A stretch of DNA of 43,859 nt from an uncultured bacterium (GCA_902772905.1 CACYCL010000062.1:1-43859); one strand, 5' to 3'. Shown: positions 9,267-18,085, counted from the stretch's first letter. Made by a program: numbers and translations. Notes: a model not told the origin generated them from the sequence alone.

Positions 9267-11060
9267 CTACAAGACTATGTTGTCCAAATCCGGGAACCTG
9301 CCATACATCCATTTGCGGCAAGCGGAGAAGACCTCCTCGCCAGTTGCGTCGTCACCTGCAGTTTCAGCCACCTTGGCGTATTCGTCAAGGTCTGCACGGG
9401 AAAGACGATGCAGGAGTTTCGAAAGAACAGGTATATACGTCGCCGAGACAGACAGCATGTCCACACCCATCGCCGCCCACAGAATGCCTACAATCGGGTC
9501 AGCGGCCGAAACTCCACAGACAGACACCTGTATGCCACACGCCTTTGCCGCGTCAACCGTGAGCCTGACGAGCTTGAGCACGGCCGGATTGGTCGGCTGG
9601 TACAAATGCGCCACCGCATCATTGCCCCGATCGGCAGCCATTACGTACTGCACGAGGTCGTTCGTGCCTATCGAGAAGAAATCCACGAGCTTCGCGAACG
9701 CCGCGGCGTTGATAGCCGCAGACGGAACCTCGACCATCATGCCGACAGGCATCTTCCTGTCGTATTCCGTTCCTTCAGCGTCCAGTTCGCTTCTGACGCA
9801 ATCAAGAACCTTCGACGCCTCGCGCAGTTCCTCTACGCACGAGATCATGGGGTACATGAGCTTGATGCGCCCAAATGCCGAGGCGCGCAATATGGCTCGC
9901 AGCTGAGTGCGGAACACGTCTCGGTGCGAAAGCAGGAACCTGATCGATCTGTTGCCAAGGAACGGATTCGACTCACGGGCAGACACGCCACGCACCATCT
10001 TGTCGCCGCCGATGTCCAGCACGCGTATCGAGACCGAAGCGTCCTTGTCAAGTGCCGCGGCGAATTCCGCAGCCTCGCGGTAGGCCTTGAACTGCTCTTC
10101 CTCCGTCGGCTGAAGCTCACGGTTAAGCCACAGGTACTCGCTTCTGTAGAGACCTATGCCGCGCGCGCCGTGTGCACGCACATCGTCCATTGGAACACCC
10201 GCGTGGAAGTTCGCATAAAGCCTTATCTCTCCGCCGCCCTTCAGAGTGCCGGCGGGCGCGCCAATCGACGCTTCCTCGGTGATTTCCTTCTGGCGCTCCA
10301 CCAGATCGCGGAACTCAAGCGCCGTCGCGACGTCCGGGTTTATCACAACCGTTCCGTTAGTGCCGTCAAGGAGGACCGTGTCGCCGGCCTTCACGCGCTC
10401 GGTGACATCGCCTAGCCCGGAAACGGCGGGAACGCCCATGGATCTCGCTAGCAGCGCAACGTGGCTTGTGGTGGAGCCGCCGTTCATGGCGAAGCCGAGC
10501 ACGTACTCGCGCGGCAGGCGCACAGTCTCGGAAGGCGTGAGATCGTCTGCGACTATTACAGATGGAGTTTTCAGCTCAAGATGCGGCTCACTGCCGAATC
10601 CGGTGAGCGCGGACAGAATGCGACGCTCAAGATCGTCGAAATCGCGAACTCGCTCGCGAAAGTACGGGTCGTTCATTCGCTCGAACTGCGCCCTCGCAGA
10701 ATCGACCGTGCGACGAACCGCCGCCTCCGCGTTGAGGCGTTCGTCGCGTATGAGCCGCTCCGCCGCCCCGATGAGCGCAGGGTCCTCAAGCATCATCATG
10801 TGGCTCTCGAACAAGCGCACCCCGGAGCCTCCGCGATCCGAACGTTCGCGAAGCGCAGCGATCAGGCCCTCCAAGTCGCGACGCGTCTCCAGCACCGCCC
10901 GCCTCAGCCGCAGAAGCTCGTCTCCCTCGCGACCGGACTCGACTACATACTCTGGAACGGGGACGTCGCCATCCCCTCTGTATATGAAAGCCGGACCGGC
11001 GACAAACCCGCGGGCTGTCGCAAGACCAGCGATCGTTTGCATGGAAGAGCTACTGCTCAT
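9267..11060 (-). CDS. ptsI: PTS Enzyme I (phosphoenolpyruvate-protein phosphotransferase)
   Basis: A 597-residue Enzyme I. The phosphorylated His is His200 in NGGSTTSHVALLARSMG, followed by the PEP-binding barrel with IRVLDIGGDKMVRG and YPMISCVEEL. The C-terminal catalytic Cys is in VSVCGVSAADP. The residue after CG is Val, where the usual motif has Glu. There is no GAF domain, so it is PtsI-like rather than PtsP. It passes phosphate from PEP to HPr, whose gene overlaps it. A second in-frame ATG at 11042, seven bases after the HPr stop, is an equally good start. With no EII permease in the window, its role may be regulation. Confidence 0.94.
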   Translation of the reverse strand: MSSSSSMQTIAGLATARGFVAGPAFIYRGDGDVPVPEYVVESGREGDELLRLRRAVLETRRDLEGLIAALRERSDRGGSGVRLFESHMMMLEDPALIGAAERLIRDERLNAEAAVRRTVDSARAQFERMNDPYFRERVRDFDDLERRILSALTGFGSEPHLELKTPSVIVADDLTPSETVRLPREYVLGFAMNGGSTTSHVALLARSMGVPAVSGLGDVTERVKAGDTVLLDGTNGTVVINPDVATALEFRDLVERQKEITEEASIGAPAGTLKGGGEIRLYANFHAGVPMDDVRAHGARGIGLYRSEYLWLNRELQPTEEEQFKAYREAAEFAAALDKDASVSIRVLDIGGDKMVRGVSARESNPFLGNRSIRFLLSHRDVFRTQLRAILRASAFGRIKLMYPMISCVEELREASKVLDCVRSELDAEGTEYDRKMPVGMMVEVPSAAINAAAFAKLVDFFSIGTNDLVQYVMAADRGNDAVAHLYQPTNPAVLKLVRLTVDAAKACGIQVSVCGVSAADPIVGILWAAMGVDMLSVSATYIPVLSKLLHRLSRADLDEYAKVAETAGDDATGEEVFSACRKWMYGRFPDLDNIVL

Positions 11061-11334
11061 CCGGTATGTCGAACTTGCGTCCGACTAGCGCCTCCAACTC
11101 GTCCAGCACCTCATTGGCCTGCGGACCCGACGCCCTGACCGTGAGCACCGTTCCACTGACAGCCTCAAGCGTCATGAGCGCCATTATCGACTTACCGGAA
11201 ACGACATTGCCGTCCTTTTCGACCTCGACATCGGCATCGTAGCGGCTTGCCGTCTTGGCGAAGAGACCCGCAGGCCTCACGTGCATGCCGTACCTGTTCT
11301 GCAACGTCATCTTACGCGTTATCTTATCTGCCAT
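11050..11334 (-). CDS. ptsH: Phosphocarrier protein HPr
   Basis: A 94-residue HPr. The catalytic His is His18 in NRYGMHVRPAGLFAKTA and the regulatory serine is Ser49 in SGKSIMALMTLEA, equivalent to Ser46 of the Bacillus protein. Having both sites fits with the HPr kinase encoded just upstream. The start at 11334 follows a purine-rich Shine-Dalgarno (GGAAGG) that lies within the end of hprK; the genes overlap by 11 bases. It takes phosphate from Enzyme I. Confidence 0.96.
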   Translation of the reverse strand: MADKITRKMTLQNRYGMHVRPAGLFAKTASRYDADVEVEKDGNVVSGKSIMALMTLEAVSGTVLTVRASGPQANEVLDELEALVGRKFDIPDEQ

Positions 11335-12355
11335 TGACTTTCCTTCCCTTCCTTTTTCCATACTCCAACGTCCTGCCGGACTGCATCGCCGAGTCTGCAC
11401 GGCGCTTGAGGCGCTCCGACAAGTCGAAAACCGGGTCTCCCCCCGACATGAGCAGCTTCTGCTGCATAGCCGCAGTCTCTACAAGGTTGACGAGATCACG
11501 ACCCGCCGAGACGGGTATTATTATGTTCGGGACGTCCACACCCAGTATCGTGCGAACGCGCCGAGTCTGTCCTATGCGGTCGATCTCGCCCACTACGTCC
11601 TGCAGCCGCTTGAACGTGATCACGAGCTCAAGGCACTTCTCGCCGCGCACGGCGGACACGCCGAAGAGACTCGGTATGTGCATTATGCCAATGCCGCGAA
11701 TCTCCATGTAGCCCGCAGTCGACTCCGAAGCAGAACCGTACAGCGTATTGTTTCCAACTTCCTTGCGTATGCAGGTCAAGTCGTCGGCTATGAGCGCACA
11801 GCCCCGCTTGATGAGGCCTAGCGCCGTCTCGGACTTTCCCAGCCCTGGATCGCCCTCGATGAGCACACCCAGCCCGCAGACCTCGACCATGGTGCCGTAT
11901 ATCGACGTGGCCGGCGCACCAAGACGCTCCAGCACAAACGCGCTGCGGTGCATGAAATGCCTGGTCTTCATCGGCGAAGACATCAGCACCACGCCAGAAG
12001 TGGCCGCGAACTCCTTTTCTACATGCCCTGGACACTGCCCATTTGTGTAGATGAAGCAGAACGCATGATGGTCAACCAGCGCACGGAAGCGCTCGCGCCG
12101 GGTATCAGGCGAAAGCGAATCGAGATATGCGGTTTCGGCCTTGCCTATCACCTGCAGGCGCTTCCACGCGAAATGCTCGTAGAAACCGGTGAGCGCAAGC
12201 CCCGGCCTGTTCGCTATCGGCTCCTCTATGACCCTCTTCAGGTTCCGCCCGCCGGCCTCAAGCGACAGGCCTAGCTCCTCACGCCCGGCTTCATAGAAGT
12301 CGGACACCGTGAAGTAGCGTCCCTCGGCGCTCGATCCGGTGGGCAGAACCTTCAT
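11324..12355 (-). CDS. hprK: HPr kinase/phosphorylase
   Basis: A 343-residue protein with the HprK layout. An N-terminal regulatory domain (about 1-145) is followed by a P-loop kinase domain with GDPGLGKSE at 168-176 and the signature MEIRGIGIMHIPSLFG near 218-232. It phosphorylates HPr on serine in response to metabolic state and can reverse the reaction. It overlaps ptsH and lies one base after hpf. Confidence 0.96.
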   Translation of the reverse strand: MKVLPTGSSAEGRYFTVSDFYEAGREELGLSLEAGGRNLKRVIEEPIANRPGLALTGFYEHFAWKRLQVIGKAETAYLDSLSPDTRRERFRALVDHHAFCFIYTNGQCPGHVEKEFAATSGVVLMSSPMKTRHFMHRSAFVLERLGAPATSIYGTMVEVCGLGVLIEGDPGLGKSETALGLIKRGCALIADDLTCIRKEVGNNTLYGSASESTAGYMEIRGIGIMHIPSLFGVSAVRGEKCLELVITFKRLQDVVGEIDRIGQTRRVRTILGVDVPNIIIPVSAGRDLVNLVETAAMQQKLLMSGGDPVFDLSERLKRRADSAMQSGRTLEYGKRKGRKVNGR

Positions 12356-12356
12356 G

Positions 12357-12692
12357 TCAGTTCTTCACCGACGCCGCGCGCTGGGCGCGGACCGTGCCCT
12401 TGCGAGCCTTCACGCGCATACGCAGGAGCTGCCGCTCGGCGCGAGCCGCGGCCGCGTCGATTACGCTCTTGCCGCTCGCTGAGAACTCCTTCGCACCCAC
12501 AGCCGTCTCGCCGAGACGGTTCGCCACGACTTCGGCCATGTACATGTGCTTCTTCGCGTCGACGTCAATCACAATCGCGACCTTCGTCACCTTTGGAAAC
12601 TTCGCCTTCAGCTGCTCCATGCGCTGCTCGGCGTACGCCTTGAGCGCCTCTATGCGCACGTCGCTGTGCCGCAGTGTTACTTCAATGCTCAT
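12357..12692 (-). CDS. hpf: Ribosome hibernation-promoting factor, short form
   Basis: A 111-residue protein of the HPF/YfiA family: it starts MSIEVTLRHSDVRIEALKAY and has KVTKVAIVIDVDAKKHMYMA in the RNA-binding domain. The C-terminal dimerising domain of long HPF is missing; instead there is a basic tail (about residues 90-111). It binds the 30S decoding region when growth stops. It lies between lptB and hprK in the same relative place as in the proteobacterial lpt-hpf-npr cluster. The start has a Shine-Dalgarno (GGAAAGGAGAAGG). Confidence 0.93.
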   Translation of the reverse strand: MSIEVTLRHSDVRIEALKAYAEQRMEQLKAKFPKVTKVAIVIDVDAKKHMYMAEVVANRLGETAVGAKEFSASGKSVIDAAAARAERQLLRMRVKARKGTVRAQRAASVKN

Positions 12693-12710
12693 TTTACCCT
12701 TCTCCTTTCC

Positions 12711-13490
12711 TTACATCCGGAAGTTTTCCCCGAGGTACTTCTCTCGGACCTCCGGATCGTTAACCAGTTCGTCGCTCGTCCCCTCCCTTAGAAGACGACC
12801 GTCGTATACAAGATATGCACGGTTTACGACCGACAGCGTCTCACGAACGTTGTGGTCGGTTATGACAATGCCAAGGCCCTTCGCCGCCAGACGACGCACG
12901 ATGTCCTGGATTTCGTTGACGCTCAGCGGGTCAACGCCGGCGAACGGCTCGTCAAGCATCAACACGGCCGGATCGCGGACGAGCGCACGGGCGATTTCAA
13001 GTTTGCGGCGCTCGCCACCAGAAAGCGTGTATGCGGGCTGCTTCGCAACCTTCATCAAGTCAAACGGCTCCAGCAGCTCCTCGGCGCGTTCCGCCCGGCG
13101 CTTGCGCGAAAGCGGGAGCGTCTCAAGAATCGCCATCACGTTGTCCCAGACGGACAGCTTGCGGAAAACGCTCGGCTCCTGCGCAAGATAGCCAAGGCCC
13201 TTGCGAGCGCGCACGTAGACTGGCAGGCGCGTTATGTCCTCGCCACGGAACTCCACCTTGCCCTCCTCGGGCTTCACCAGGCCGACGACCATGTAGAACG
13301 TAGTCGTCTTTCCGGCGCCGTTCGGCCCTAGTATTCCGACAATCTCTCCGCATGTGCAGTGCAGGCTCATGCCGCCTACGACCGTCCTGTCGCCGTAGAC
13401 CTTGACTAGCTTTGTCGCCACAAGATCCGGCGTCTTGCCGAAACGCTCAGCGGCCATCGCGTTCATTGCATCCATTACAGGATCGCTCAT
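12711..13490 (-). CDS. lptB: LPS export ABC transporter ATPase LptB
   Basis: A 259-residue ATPase with Walker A GPNGAGKTT, signature YTLSGGERRKLEIARAL and Walker B AVLMLDEPFAGVDP. These match LptB, which powers extraction of lipopolysaccharide from the inner membrane with LptFG. The N-terminus is about 20 residues longer than usual. It overlaps lptA by four bases. LptF and LptG are not in the window. Confidence 0.96.
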   Translation of the reverse strand: MSDPVMDAMNAMAAERFGKTPDLVATKLVKVYGDRTVVGGMSLHCTCGEIVGILGPNGAGKTTTFYMVVGLVKPEEGKVEFRGEDITRLPVYVRARKGLGYLAQEPSVFRKLSVWDNVMAILETLPLSRKRRAERAEELLEPFDLMKVAKQPAYTLSGGERRKLEIARALVRDPAVLMLDEPFAGVDPLSVNEIQDIVRRLAAKGLGIVITDHNVRETLSVVNRAYLVYDGRLLREGTSDELVNDPEVREKYLGENFRM

Positions 13491-13957
13491 AGCGGCTCCA
13501 CGCCCCCCTTCTGCCCTGTCGTAAGGCTCACGTTGTCCACCTCGACCTGCTCGACGTCAAGCCAGAACCTGATGCGGTCGCCCTCCAGTTCGCCGGGATG
13601 CTCCCCGCCGTCGACAAGCCGTGCGCGCGCGCCGTCCCCGCCGAACATCTCTATCTCGCGCCTTGAACGCCGATACGTCGCCATCGCACACGTGCCAACG
13701 CGGGCGGCATTCGTAACCGTTACATTGCCCATTGCGACGACCTTTCCCAGCTCGTTGGATGCGGCCATGACCGCATACAGGCTGTCGGAGTTCATCGTGT
13801 ACTCGCCGGCGTGCGATATAGACACATGGCCCTCGAACACCGCGACGCCGGCCTTGCGGTCGTAGTCGGCCGAGTCGCTGCGGATGCGCGAGAACTCCGG
13901 CGACTTTGCGGCAGGAAGCGCTGCGGCGAAAACAACTACTGGAAGAAGCGCGATCAC
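13487..13957 (-). CDS. lptA: LptA/OstA-like periplasmic LPS transport protein
   Basis: A 156-residue exported protein with a short hydrophobic signal (ALLPVVVFAAALPAA). The OstA-type beta-jellyroll pattern is seen in RSDSADYDRKAGVAVFEGHV and MNSDSLYAVM, where short strands repeat as in LptA. LptA forms the bridge that carries LPS across the periplasm. The GTG at 13957 is chosen: it has AAGGAG at a good distance and forms a GTGA overlap with lptC. The C-terminus is short, which is common for the family. Confidence 0.85.
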   Translation of the reverse strand: MIALLPVVVFAAALPAAKSPEFSRIRSDSADYDRKAGVAVFEGHVSISHAGEYTMNSDSLYAVMAASNELGKVVAMGNVTVTNAARVGTCAMATYRRSRREIEMFGGDGARARLVDGGEHPGELEGDRIRFWLDVEQVEVDNVSLTTGQKGGVEPL

Positions 13958-14460
13958 AGCCCAACTCCTTCCATTTTTACGCCCTCGGTCTGAAGGTCAG
14001 CGCCATCGAACGCGCGAACATACGACTCCGGCGACGAGAAATAAATGTTTCTCCCGGCGAACGAGGTCTTGCCGTGCTGCACGCGCGCGGGGCCTTCCGC
14101 CCAGCCGCTTTTCGTGAACCGATCAATCACGCAGCTGCGAGCGTCGATGCGAATTTCCTGTCTACCGTCCGGCTCGAACTTGCGCACCACGACGTTTTCC
14201 GCCCAGACAAGCCCCGTGTCGAGGAATAACTGCGCGCGCTTGGCCTGCACAATGAGACGCACCGAACCGTCGGGATGCGTCTCAACAGGCACGCTCACGT
14301 CCTCTGCCGGATGATCCAGCCGCTGAAGGCAGTTCGAATACGCCTCGCGAAGACGCTCGGCCTCGCGCACATGGAGGTCGCGCTGCGCCCTCCACGCGGA
14401 AAGGTCGAACGCATGCGCGCCCAACGCCGCCATTGCAATGACTATCGACAGAAACCTCAC
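13954..14460 (-). CDS. lptC: LptC-like or OstA-like LPS transport protein
   Basis: A 168-residue protein with a short signal or anchor helix (FLSIVIAMAALGAHAF). A helical segment follows (about 20-50), then a strand-rich domain, including VRLIVQAKRAQLFLD and RNIYFSSPESYVRAFD, that resembles LptC/LptA jellyroll repeats. I start it at a GTG at 14460, which gives a four-base overlap with kdsA. Its place between kdsA and lptA supports a role in LPS export. Similarity is weak by eye, so it could also be a second OstA-domain protein. Confidence 0.65.
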   Translation of the reverse strand: MRFLSIVIAMAALGAHAFDLSAWRAQRDLHVREAERLREAYSNCLQRLDHPAEDVSVPVETHPDGSVRLIVQAKRAQLFLDTGLVWAENVVVRKFEPDGRQEIRIDARSCVIDRFTKSGWAEGPARVQHGKTSFAGRNIYFSSPESYVRAFDGADLQTEGVKMEGVGL

Positions 14461-15290
14461 TTCTTCCCTCTTGCCTCGCAAACACATTCATGAACCTTCA
14501 GCAGAGTCTTCCAGAGACTCTCCACCTCGGCAAGCCGTATGGCGTTCGCCGCGTCGCTCTTGGCCACCTTCGGGTTGACATGCGTCTCCATGAAGACCGC
14601 GTCAACGCCAGTGGCGACCGCCGCGCGAGCCAAGGCCGGAGCGTACTTGCCGTCTCCGCCAGAGCCAGTGCCAAGCCCTCCCGGACGCTGCACGGAGTGC
14701 GTGGCGTCCATGACCACTGGATACCCGAGCTCCCTCATGACGAGCAGAGAACGCATGTCAACGACGAGGTTGCGATAGCCGAACGAGCTGCCGCGCTCGC
14801 AAAGCGTGATGCGGCGGTTGCCGGTCGACTCTATCTTGCGCACGACCTGCGCCATGTCCTCCGGGGCCATGAACTGCCCCTTCTTCACATTGACCACCGC
14901 TCCTGTGCGGCCGGCCGCGAGAACGAGATCGGTCTGGCGCGCAAGGAATGCAGGTATCTGCAGCACGTCGCAGACCTCTGCGACAGGGGCGCATTGCCAC
15001 GGCTCGTGGACATCCGTAAGCACTGGCACATCGAACTTCGCGCGAATCTCTGCGAGTATCTCAAGGCCCTTGTCTATGCCAGGGCCGCGGAACGCATCGA
15101 CGCTGGTGCGGTTGGCCTTGTCGAAACTAGCCTTGAAAACATAACCGACGCCAAGCTTTCGCGCAAGCGACGAGAGACGACGCGCCAAGTCGAGCGCCAT
15201 CGCACGCGACTCTATGACGCACGGCCCCGCGATGAACACGAGCCCACCGTCGCCAAAAACAACGCCTTTGTCAACCAAGACCTTCTTCAT
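14457..15290 (-). CDS. kdsA: KDO-8-phosphate synthase
   Basis: A 277-residue TIM-barrel enzyme that joins PEP and arabinose 5-phosphate to make KDO 8-phosphate, the first committed step of the LPS inner core sugar. Typical blocks are FIAGPCVIES, FKASFDKANRTS, GKGLEIL-like GIDKGLEIL, VLTDVHEPWQ and MDATHSVQRPGG. It separates from DAHP synthases by these. It is probably the first gene of the long operon. An extended -10 box lies only seven bases before the ATG and there is no strong Shine-Dalgarno, so the mRNA may be leaderless. Confidence 0.97.
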   Translation of the reverse strand: MKKVLVDKGVVFGDGGLVFIAGPCVIESRAMALDLARRLSSLARKLGVGYVFKASFDKANRTSVDAFRGPGIDKGLEILAEIRAKFDVPVLTDVHEPWQCAPVAEVCDVLQIPAFLARQTDLVLAAGRTGAVVNVKKGQFMAPEDMAQVVRKIESTGNRRITLCERGSSFGYRNLVVDMRSLLVMRELGYPVVMDATHSVQRPGGLGTGSGGDGKYAPALARAAVATGVDAVFMETHVNPKVAKSDAANAIRLAEVESLWKTLLKVHECVCEARGKK

Positions 15291-15297
15291 GCCTCAC

Positions 15298-15306
15298 ATT
15301 ATATCA
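15298..15306 (-). promoter_or_regulatory. Extended -10 box directly before kdsA
   Basis: The minus strand reads TGATATAAT, with only seven bases (GTGAGGC) between the box and the kdsA ATG. A start site 6-8 bases after the box would coincide with the start codon, so the transcript should be leaderless or nearly so. Confidence 0.7.
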
Positions 15307-15359
15307 AAAAAACCTGCATCCCGCCATGCGAAAGCATATCCTGACGAACAAGCTTTGAT

Positions 15360-15381
15360 GCCCTCGCGGAGAGTCGAGGGC
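15360..15381. other. Inverted repeat after the symporter stop codon
   Basis: GCCCTCG at 15360-15366 and CGAGGGC at 15375-15381 form a perfect 7-bp stem with an 8-base loop just after the symporter gene. No T-run follows on the minus strand, so it is at best a weak terminator or an mRNA end-protecting hairpin. Confidence 0.45.
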
Positions 15382-15384
15382 GAA

Positions 15385-17952
15385 CTAGCGCTTGGCCAGC
15401 GTCTTCAGCGTGAGGCCAGAGAGATCCTTGCCCTTCTCGCGCAAAACAAGCGATGCCACATACGCCACCGCCACACACACGACAAGCCCGATTCCTCCGA
15501 GGAGGAACGGATGGAACTTCAACCCGAACACATCGCAGTGCAATATCTCGCAGCTGAAGCAAACGAAGTAGTTTGCCGCAAGCCCCAACACCGCCGCGAC
15601 GCCCTTTATGCGCGGCATGAACACGCCCATGAAGAACAGGCCCGTGAGCCCCGCCGTGAGCATCGCGATGTACTTGTTGAAGTTGTCGAAGAGCGCGCTC
15701 GACTCCATGCGGGCGAGCGTGAGCGCCGCAAGAACGCCTATGATGCCGACGACATACGTCGATATCTGCCCGCAGCGAATCTGAGCCTTGCCGGGGATGT
15801 CGGGCTTGAAGCGCCTGATGAAGTCGGTGACGATCGCCGTAGACGCGGAGCTGAGGTTTGCCGAGAGAGTCGATATGGTAGCTGCGAACACCGCCGCTAT
15901 GACAAGGCCGGCGAGCCACGGCGGCATCTCGGTCGCCATGAATATCGGCAGAACCGAGTCGCCCTTAGGCATAGTTACATCCATGGCCTCCGGGTGTGTG
16001 TGATAGAAAGCGAAGAGCGCCATGCCGATTCCGTAGAACACGACCTGCGCAAACACGCTCATGCAGCCGTTGAACCAGAGCGAGCGCTTGGTCGCGTTCT
16101 CGTCGGGCGTTGCGATGTAGCGCTGGATGACGCATTGGTCGCTCGTGTAGCTGGAGAGGTTCGAGATTAGGCCCTGAACCGCGACGACCCAGAACACCGG
16201 CTGCGTGAGGAGCGGACGGAAGTCCCACATCCTGTTCTTGCCGTATTCGTCCGCCACGCTCCAGAACGTCGAGAAGTGCGCACCGTCGCCGCCCGTCTTC
16301 ATTATGAGGAGAACAAGCACCGCGACCGCGCCGCCCATGAGCACTATTCCCTGCACGAAGTCGCTCCAGATGACTGCCTCCAGCCCGCCGAGCGAGCAGT
16401 AGATCATCGTGAGTATTCCGCATATCAGGATGCATGCGTCGATCGATATGCCCGTTACAGCATTGAGCGCGATTGCAGGGAGAAGCGTCACGACCGCCAC
16501 GCGGCATACCATGAACACGATGAACGCCGCGGAGCCGAAGAGCCTGACGCCGAGGTTGAAGCGCTTCTCAAGGTACTCGTATGCGCTCGTGATGCCAAGT
16601 CGGCAGAAGAACGGCAGATAGTAGTATATCGCAACGGGCGCCATGCCGATTATGAAGAACGCCATCACGAAGTAGCGCCAGTCCTGAAGGTACGCCTGCG
16701 TGGGGATCGCGATGAACGTGATCGAAGAGAGCATCGTCGCGAAGATCGACATTCCGGCAACGTACCACGGTATGCGGTTCCCGCCGCGGAAGTAGTCGTT
16801 CTCGTCCTTCTTCTTGCGGATGAAGTACACGGCCATCGCGACCATGAGAAGCGCGTACACGCCGACGACGGCCCAGGCCGTAGCGCCGAACTTGCCGGTC
16901 TTCCTGAACGTCGCGGCGCTCACGGCCGATGTGCGCACCTTCGGCGCGACCTCTCCGCCGGCAATCAGAACCACGTACTGCTCCGGCGTCTTGCCTTGGA
17001 TGATCCCGGCGGCCGCTCCGCAGCGCGGTCTGTCGTCTGCGGCGATTTCGCCATACTCGCACCACGCGTCGGTGACGCAGTTGTACGCGAGAACCTTCCG
17101 CTGCCAGCCGAGCTTTACCGGATCCGTTTCGCCCGAACCGTTGATGGCGCGGTCGATCCACCCCTTCGCGCCAAAGCCGCCGATCAGCAGAAGATGCTGG
17201 TGGCCGCTGCGCAGAAACGCCGAGCCTATGGTCGTCGCGCCCTCCGGCAGAGGCGCTAGGCTCTTCCATTCGCCCGTGGAAAGCACCAGCGCATGGCCGT
17301 CGCGAAGCGGCTCTTTCGTCTTCGCGTCGTATCCGCCGTAGACGACCAGCGCCTTCTCCTTCTGGTCGCCGTTCTGGATCGCCGCGACGTGCTGCTGCCG
17401 CGCGGGTCCGGGCAGCTCGCCGAGAAGGCTCCATCCGCCGTCTCTATCGGCAAGGTCCAGCACGTATACGTTCTTCGAGGCGACGACATATATCTTCGTG
17501 CCATAGGCGACCGACCCATACACGTCCGACACCGCGACGCCCATCGCCACCGGCTCCGGAAGCGGCGGCAGAGGCTGAGTCTGCAAACCGGTGCCGCTCT
17601 GCACGAGCACAAACGCGTCGCGGTAGACGTTAGTGCCGTCAGTGCCACCCGCGCAGAACAGCCCCGTCATCGTCTCGCACGACACACCCTCGGCGACGGG
17701 GCGCGGCAGTTCGCCGATTTTGCTCCAGGTTCCGTCCGGCGCACGAACGCTTATGTCGGCGCGATAGACCTTCTTCCCCCCCTCGAAGTCGCTGCCGCCC
17801 GCCACGACGAACGAGAGGTCGCTGAGGAATCCGGAGAAAGGCCGCGCCACTGAAGTCGGCATCTTCTCCTTGCCCCACTCCAGGGCGACCGGCGGAGCGG
17901 CAAGCGCCGACATCCCAAATGCCGCAATAATCATCCATGCGAATCGTCTCAT
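15385..17952 (-). CDS. Kelch/mutarotase propeller fused to sodium:solute symporter
   Basis: An 855-residue fusion. After a signal peptide (1-18) comes a kelch-type beta-propeller (about 20-345) with repeated GG plus strand units such as FVVAGGSDF, GLFCAGGTDGTN, LVVYGGYDA and LLLIGGFGAKG, like NanM-type N-acetylneuraminate epimerases. From about residue 363 there is a sodium:solute symporter of roughly 13 helices, with family blocks YFRGGNRIPWYVAGMS, IYCSLGGLEAVIWSDFVQG and ATISTLSANLSSASTAIVTD. The propeller would face the periplasm and could epimerise or capture a sugar acid before uptake. An SSS-family gene near a sialate O-acetylesterase suggests sialic acid or a related sugar, but nanA and nanE are not here. 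The start has a GGGAG Shine-Dalgarno and a promoter upstream. Confidence 0.92.
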   Translation of the reverse strand: MRRFAWMIIAAFGMSALAAPPVALEWGKEKMPTSVARPFSGFLSDLSFVVAGGSDFEGGKKVYRADISVRAPDGTWSKIGELPRPVAEGVSCETMTGLFCAGGTDGTNVYRDAFVLVQSGTGLQTQPLPPLPEPVAMGVAVSDVYGSVAYGTKIYVVASKNVYVLDLADRDGGWSLLGELPGPARQQHVAAIQNGDQKEKALVVYGGYDAKTKEPLRDGHALVLSTGEWKSLAPLPEGATTIGSAFLRSGHQHLLLIGGFGAKGWIDRAINGSGETDPVKLGWQRKVLAYNCVTDAWCEYGEIAADDRPRCGAAAGIIQGKTPEQYVVLIAGGEVAPKVRTSAVSAATFRKTGKFGATAWAVVGVYALLMVAMAVYFIRKKKDENDYFRGGNRIPWYVAGMSIFATMLSSITFIAIPTQAYLQDWRYFVMAFFIIGMAPVAIYYYLPFFCRLGITSAYEYLEKRFNLGVRLFGSAAFIVFMVCRVAVVTLLPAIALNAVTGISIDACILICGILTMIYCSLGGLEAVIWSDFVQGIVLMGGAVAVLVLLIMKTGGDGAHFSTFWSVADEYGKNRMWDFRPLLTQPVFWVVAVQGLISNLSSYTSDQCVIQRYIATPDENATKRSLWFNGCMSVFAQVVFYGIGMALFAFYHTHPEAMDVTMPKGDSVLPIFMATEMPPWLAGLVIAAVFAATISTLSANLSSASTAIVTDFIRRFKPDIPGKAQIRCGQISTYVVGIIGVLAALTLARMESSALFDNFNKYIAMLTAGLTGLFFMGVFMPRIKGVAAVLGLAANYFVCFSCEILHCDVFGLKFHPFLLGGIGLVVCVAVAYVASLVLREKGKDLSGLTLKTLAKR

Positions 17953-18011
17953 CTCAACTCCCGTAGTAGGTTCTTGCTGTATGCAGTTAATCTGCGCGGA
18001 TATTTTGCTGT

Positions 18012-18041
18012 ATTATACCATATCTATTGACGCCTCATCAA
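18012..18041 (-). promoter_or_regulatory. Promoter of the kelch-symporter gene
   Basis: On the minus strand TTGATG (18036-18041) and the extended -10 TGGTATAAT (18012-18020) are separated by 18 bases. The start site should lie about 50 bases before the ATG at 17952, which has a normal Shine-Dalgarno. Confidence 0.72.
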
Positions 18042-18054
18042 ACCGCCACGCTCA

Positions 18055-18085
18055 CGCAGTCTGCGCAGTCTGCACAGTCTGCGCA
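18055..18085. repeat. Tandem 9-bp palindromic repeats between divergent promoters
   Basis: Three direct 9-bp units (CGCAGTCTG, CGCAGTCTG, CACAGTCTG) followed by CGCA. Each junction makes the odd palindrome CGCAG-T-CTGCG. They lie between the divergent promoters of the symporter (minus) and the flippase (plus), just upstream of the -10 box of the latter, as an operator would. Confidence 0.6.

Noticed and set aside
9240-10415. A 391-codon plus-strand open frame
   Set aside because: It is antisense to ptsI and to the start of the lipoprotein gene, and its composition is that of a shadow frame in GC-rich DNA.
16276-17259. A 327-codon plus-strand open frame
   Set aside because: It is the antisense of the kelch-symporter gene; the product is nearly all Arg, His, Glu and Asp.
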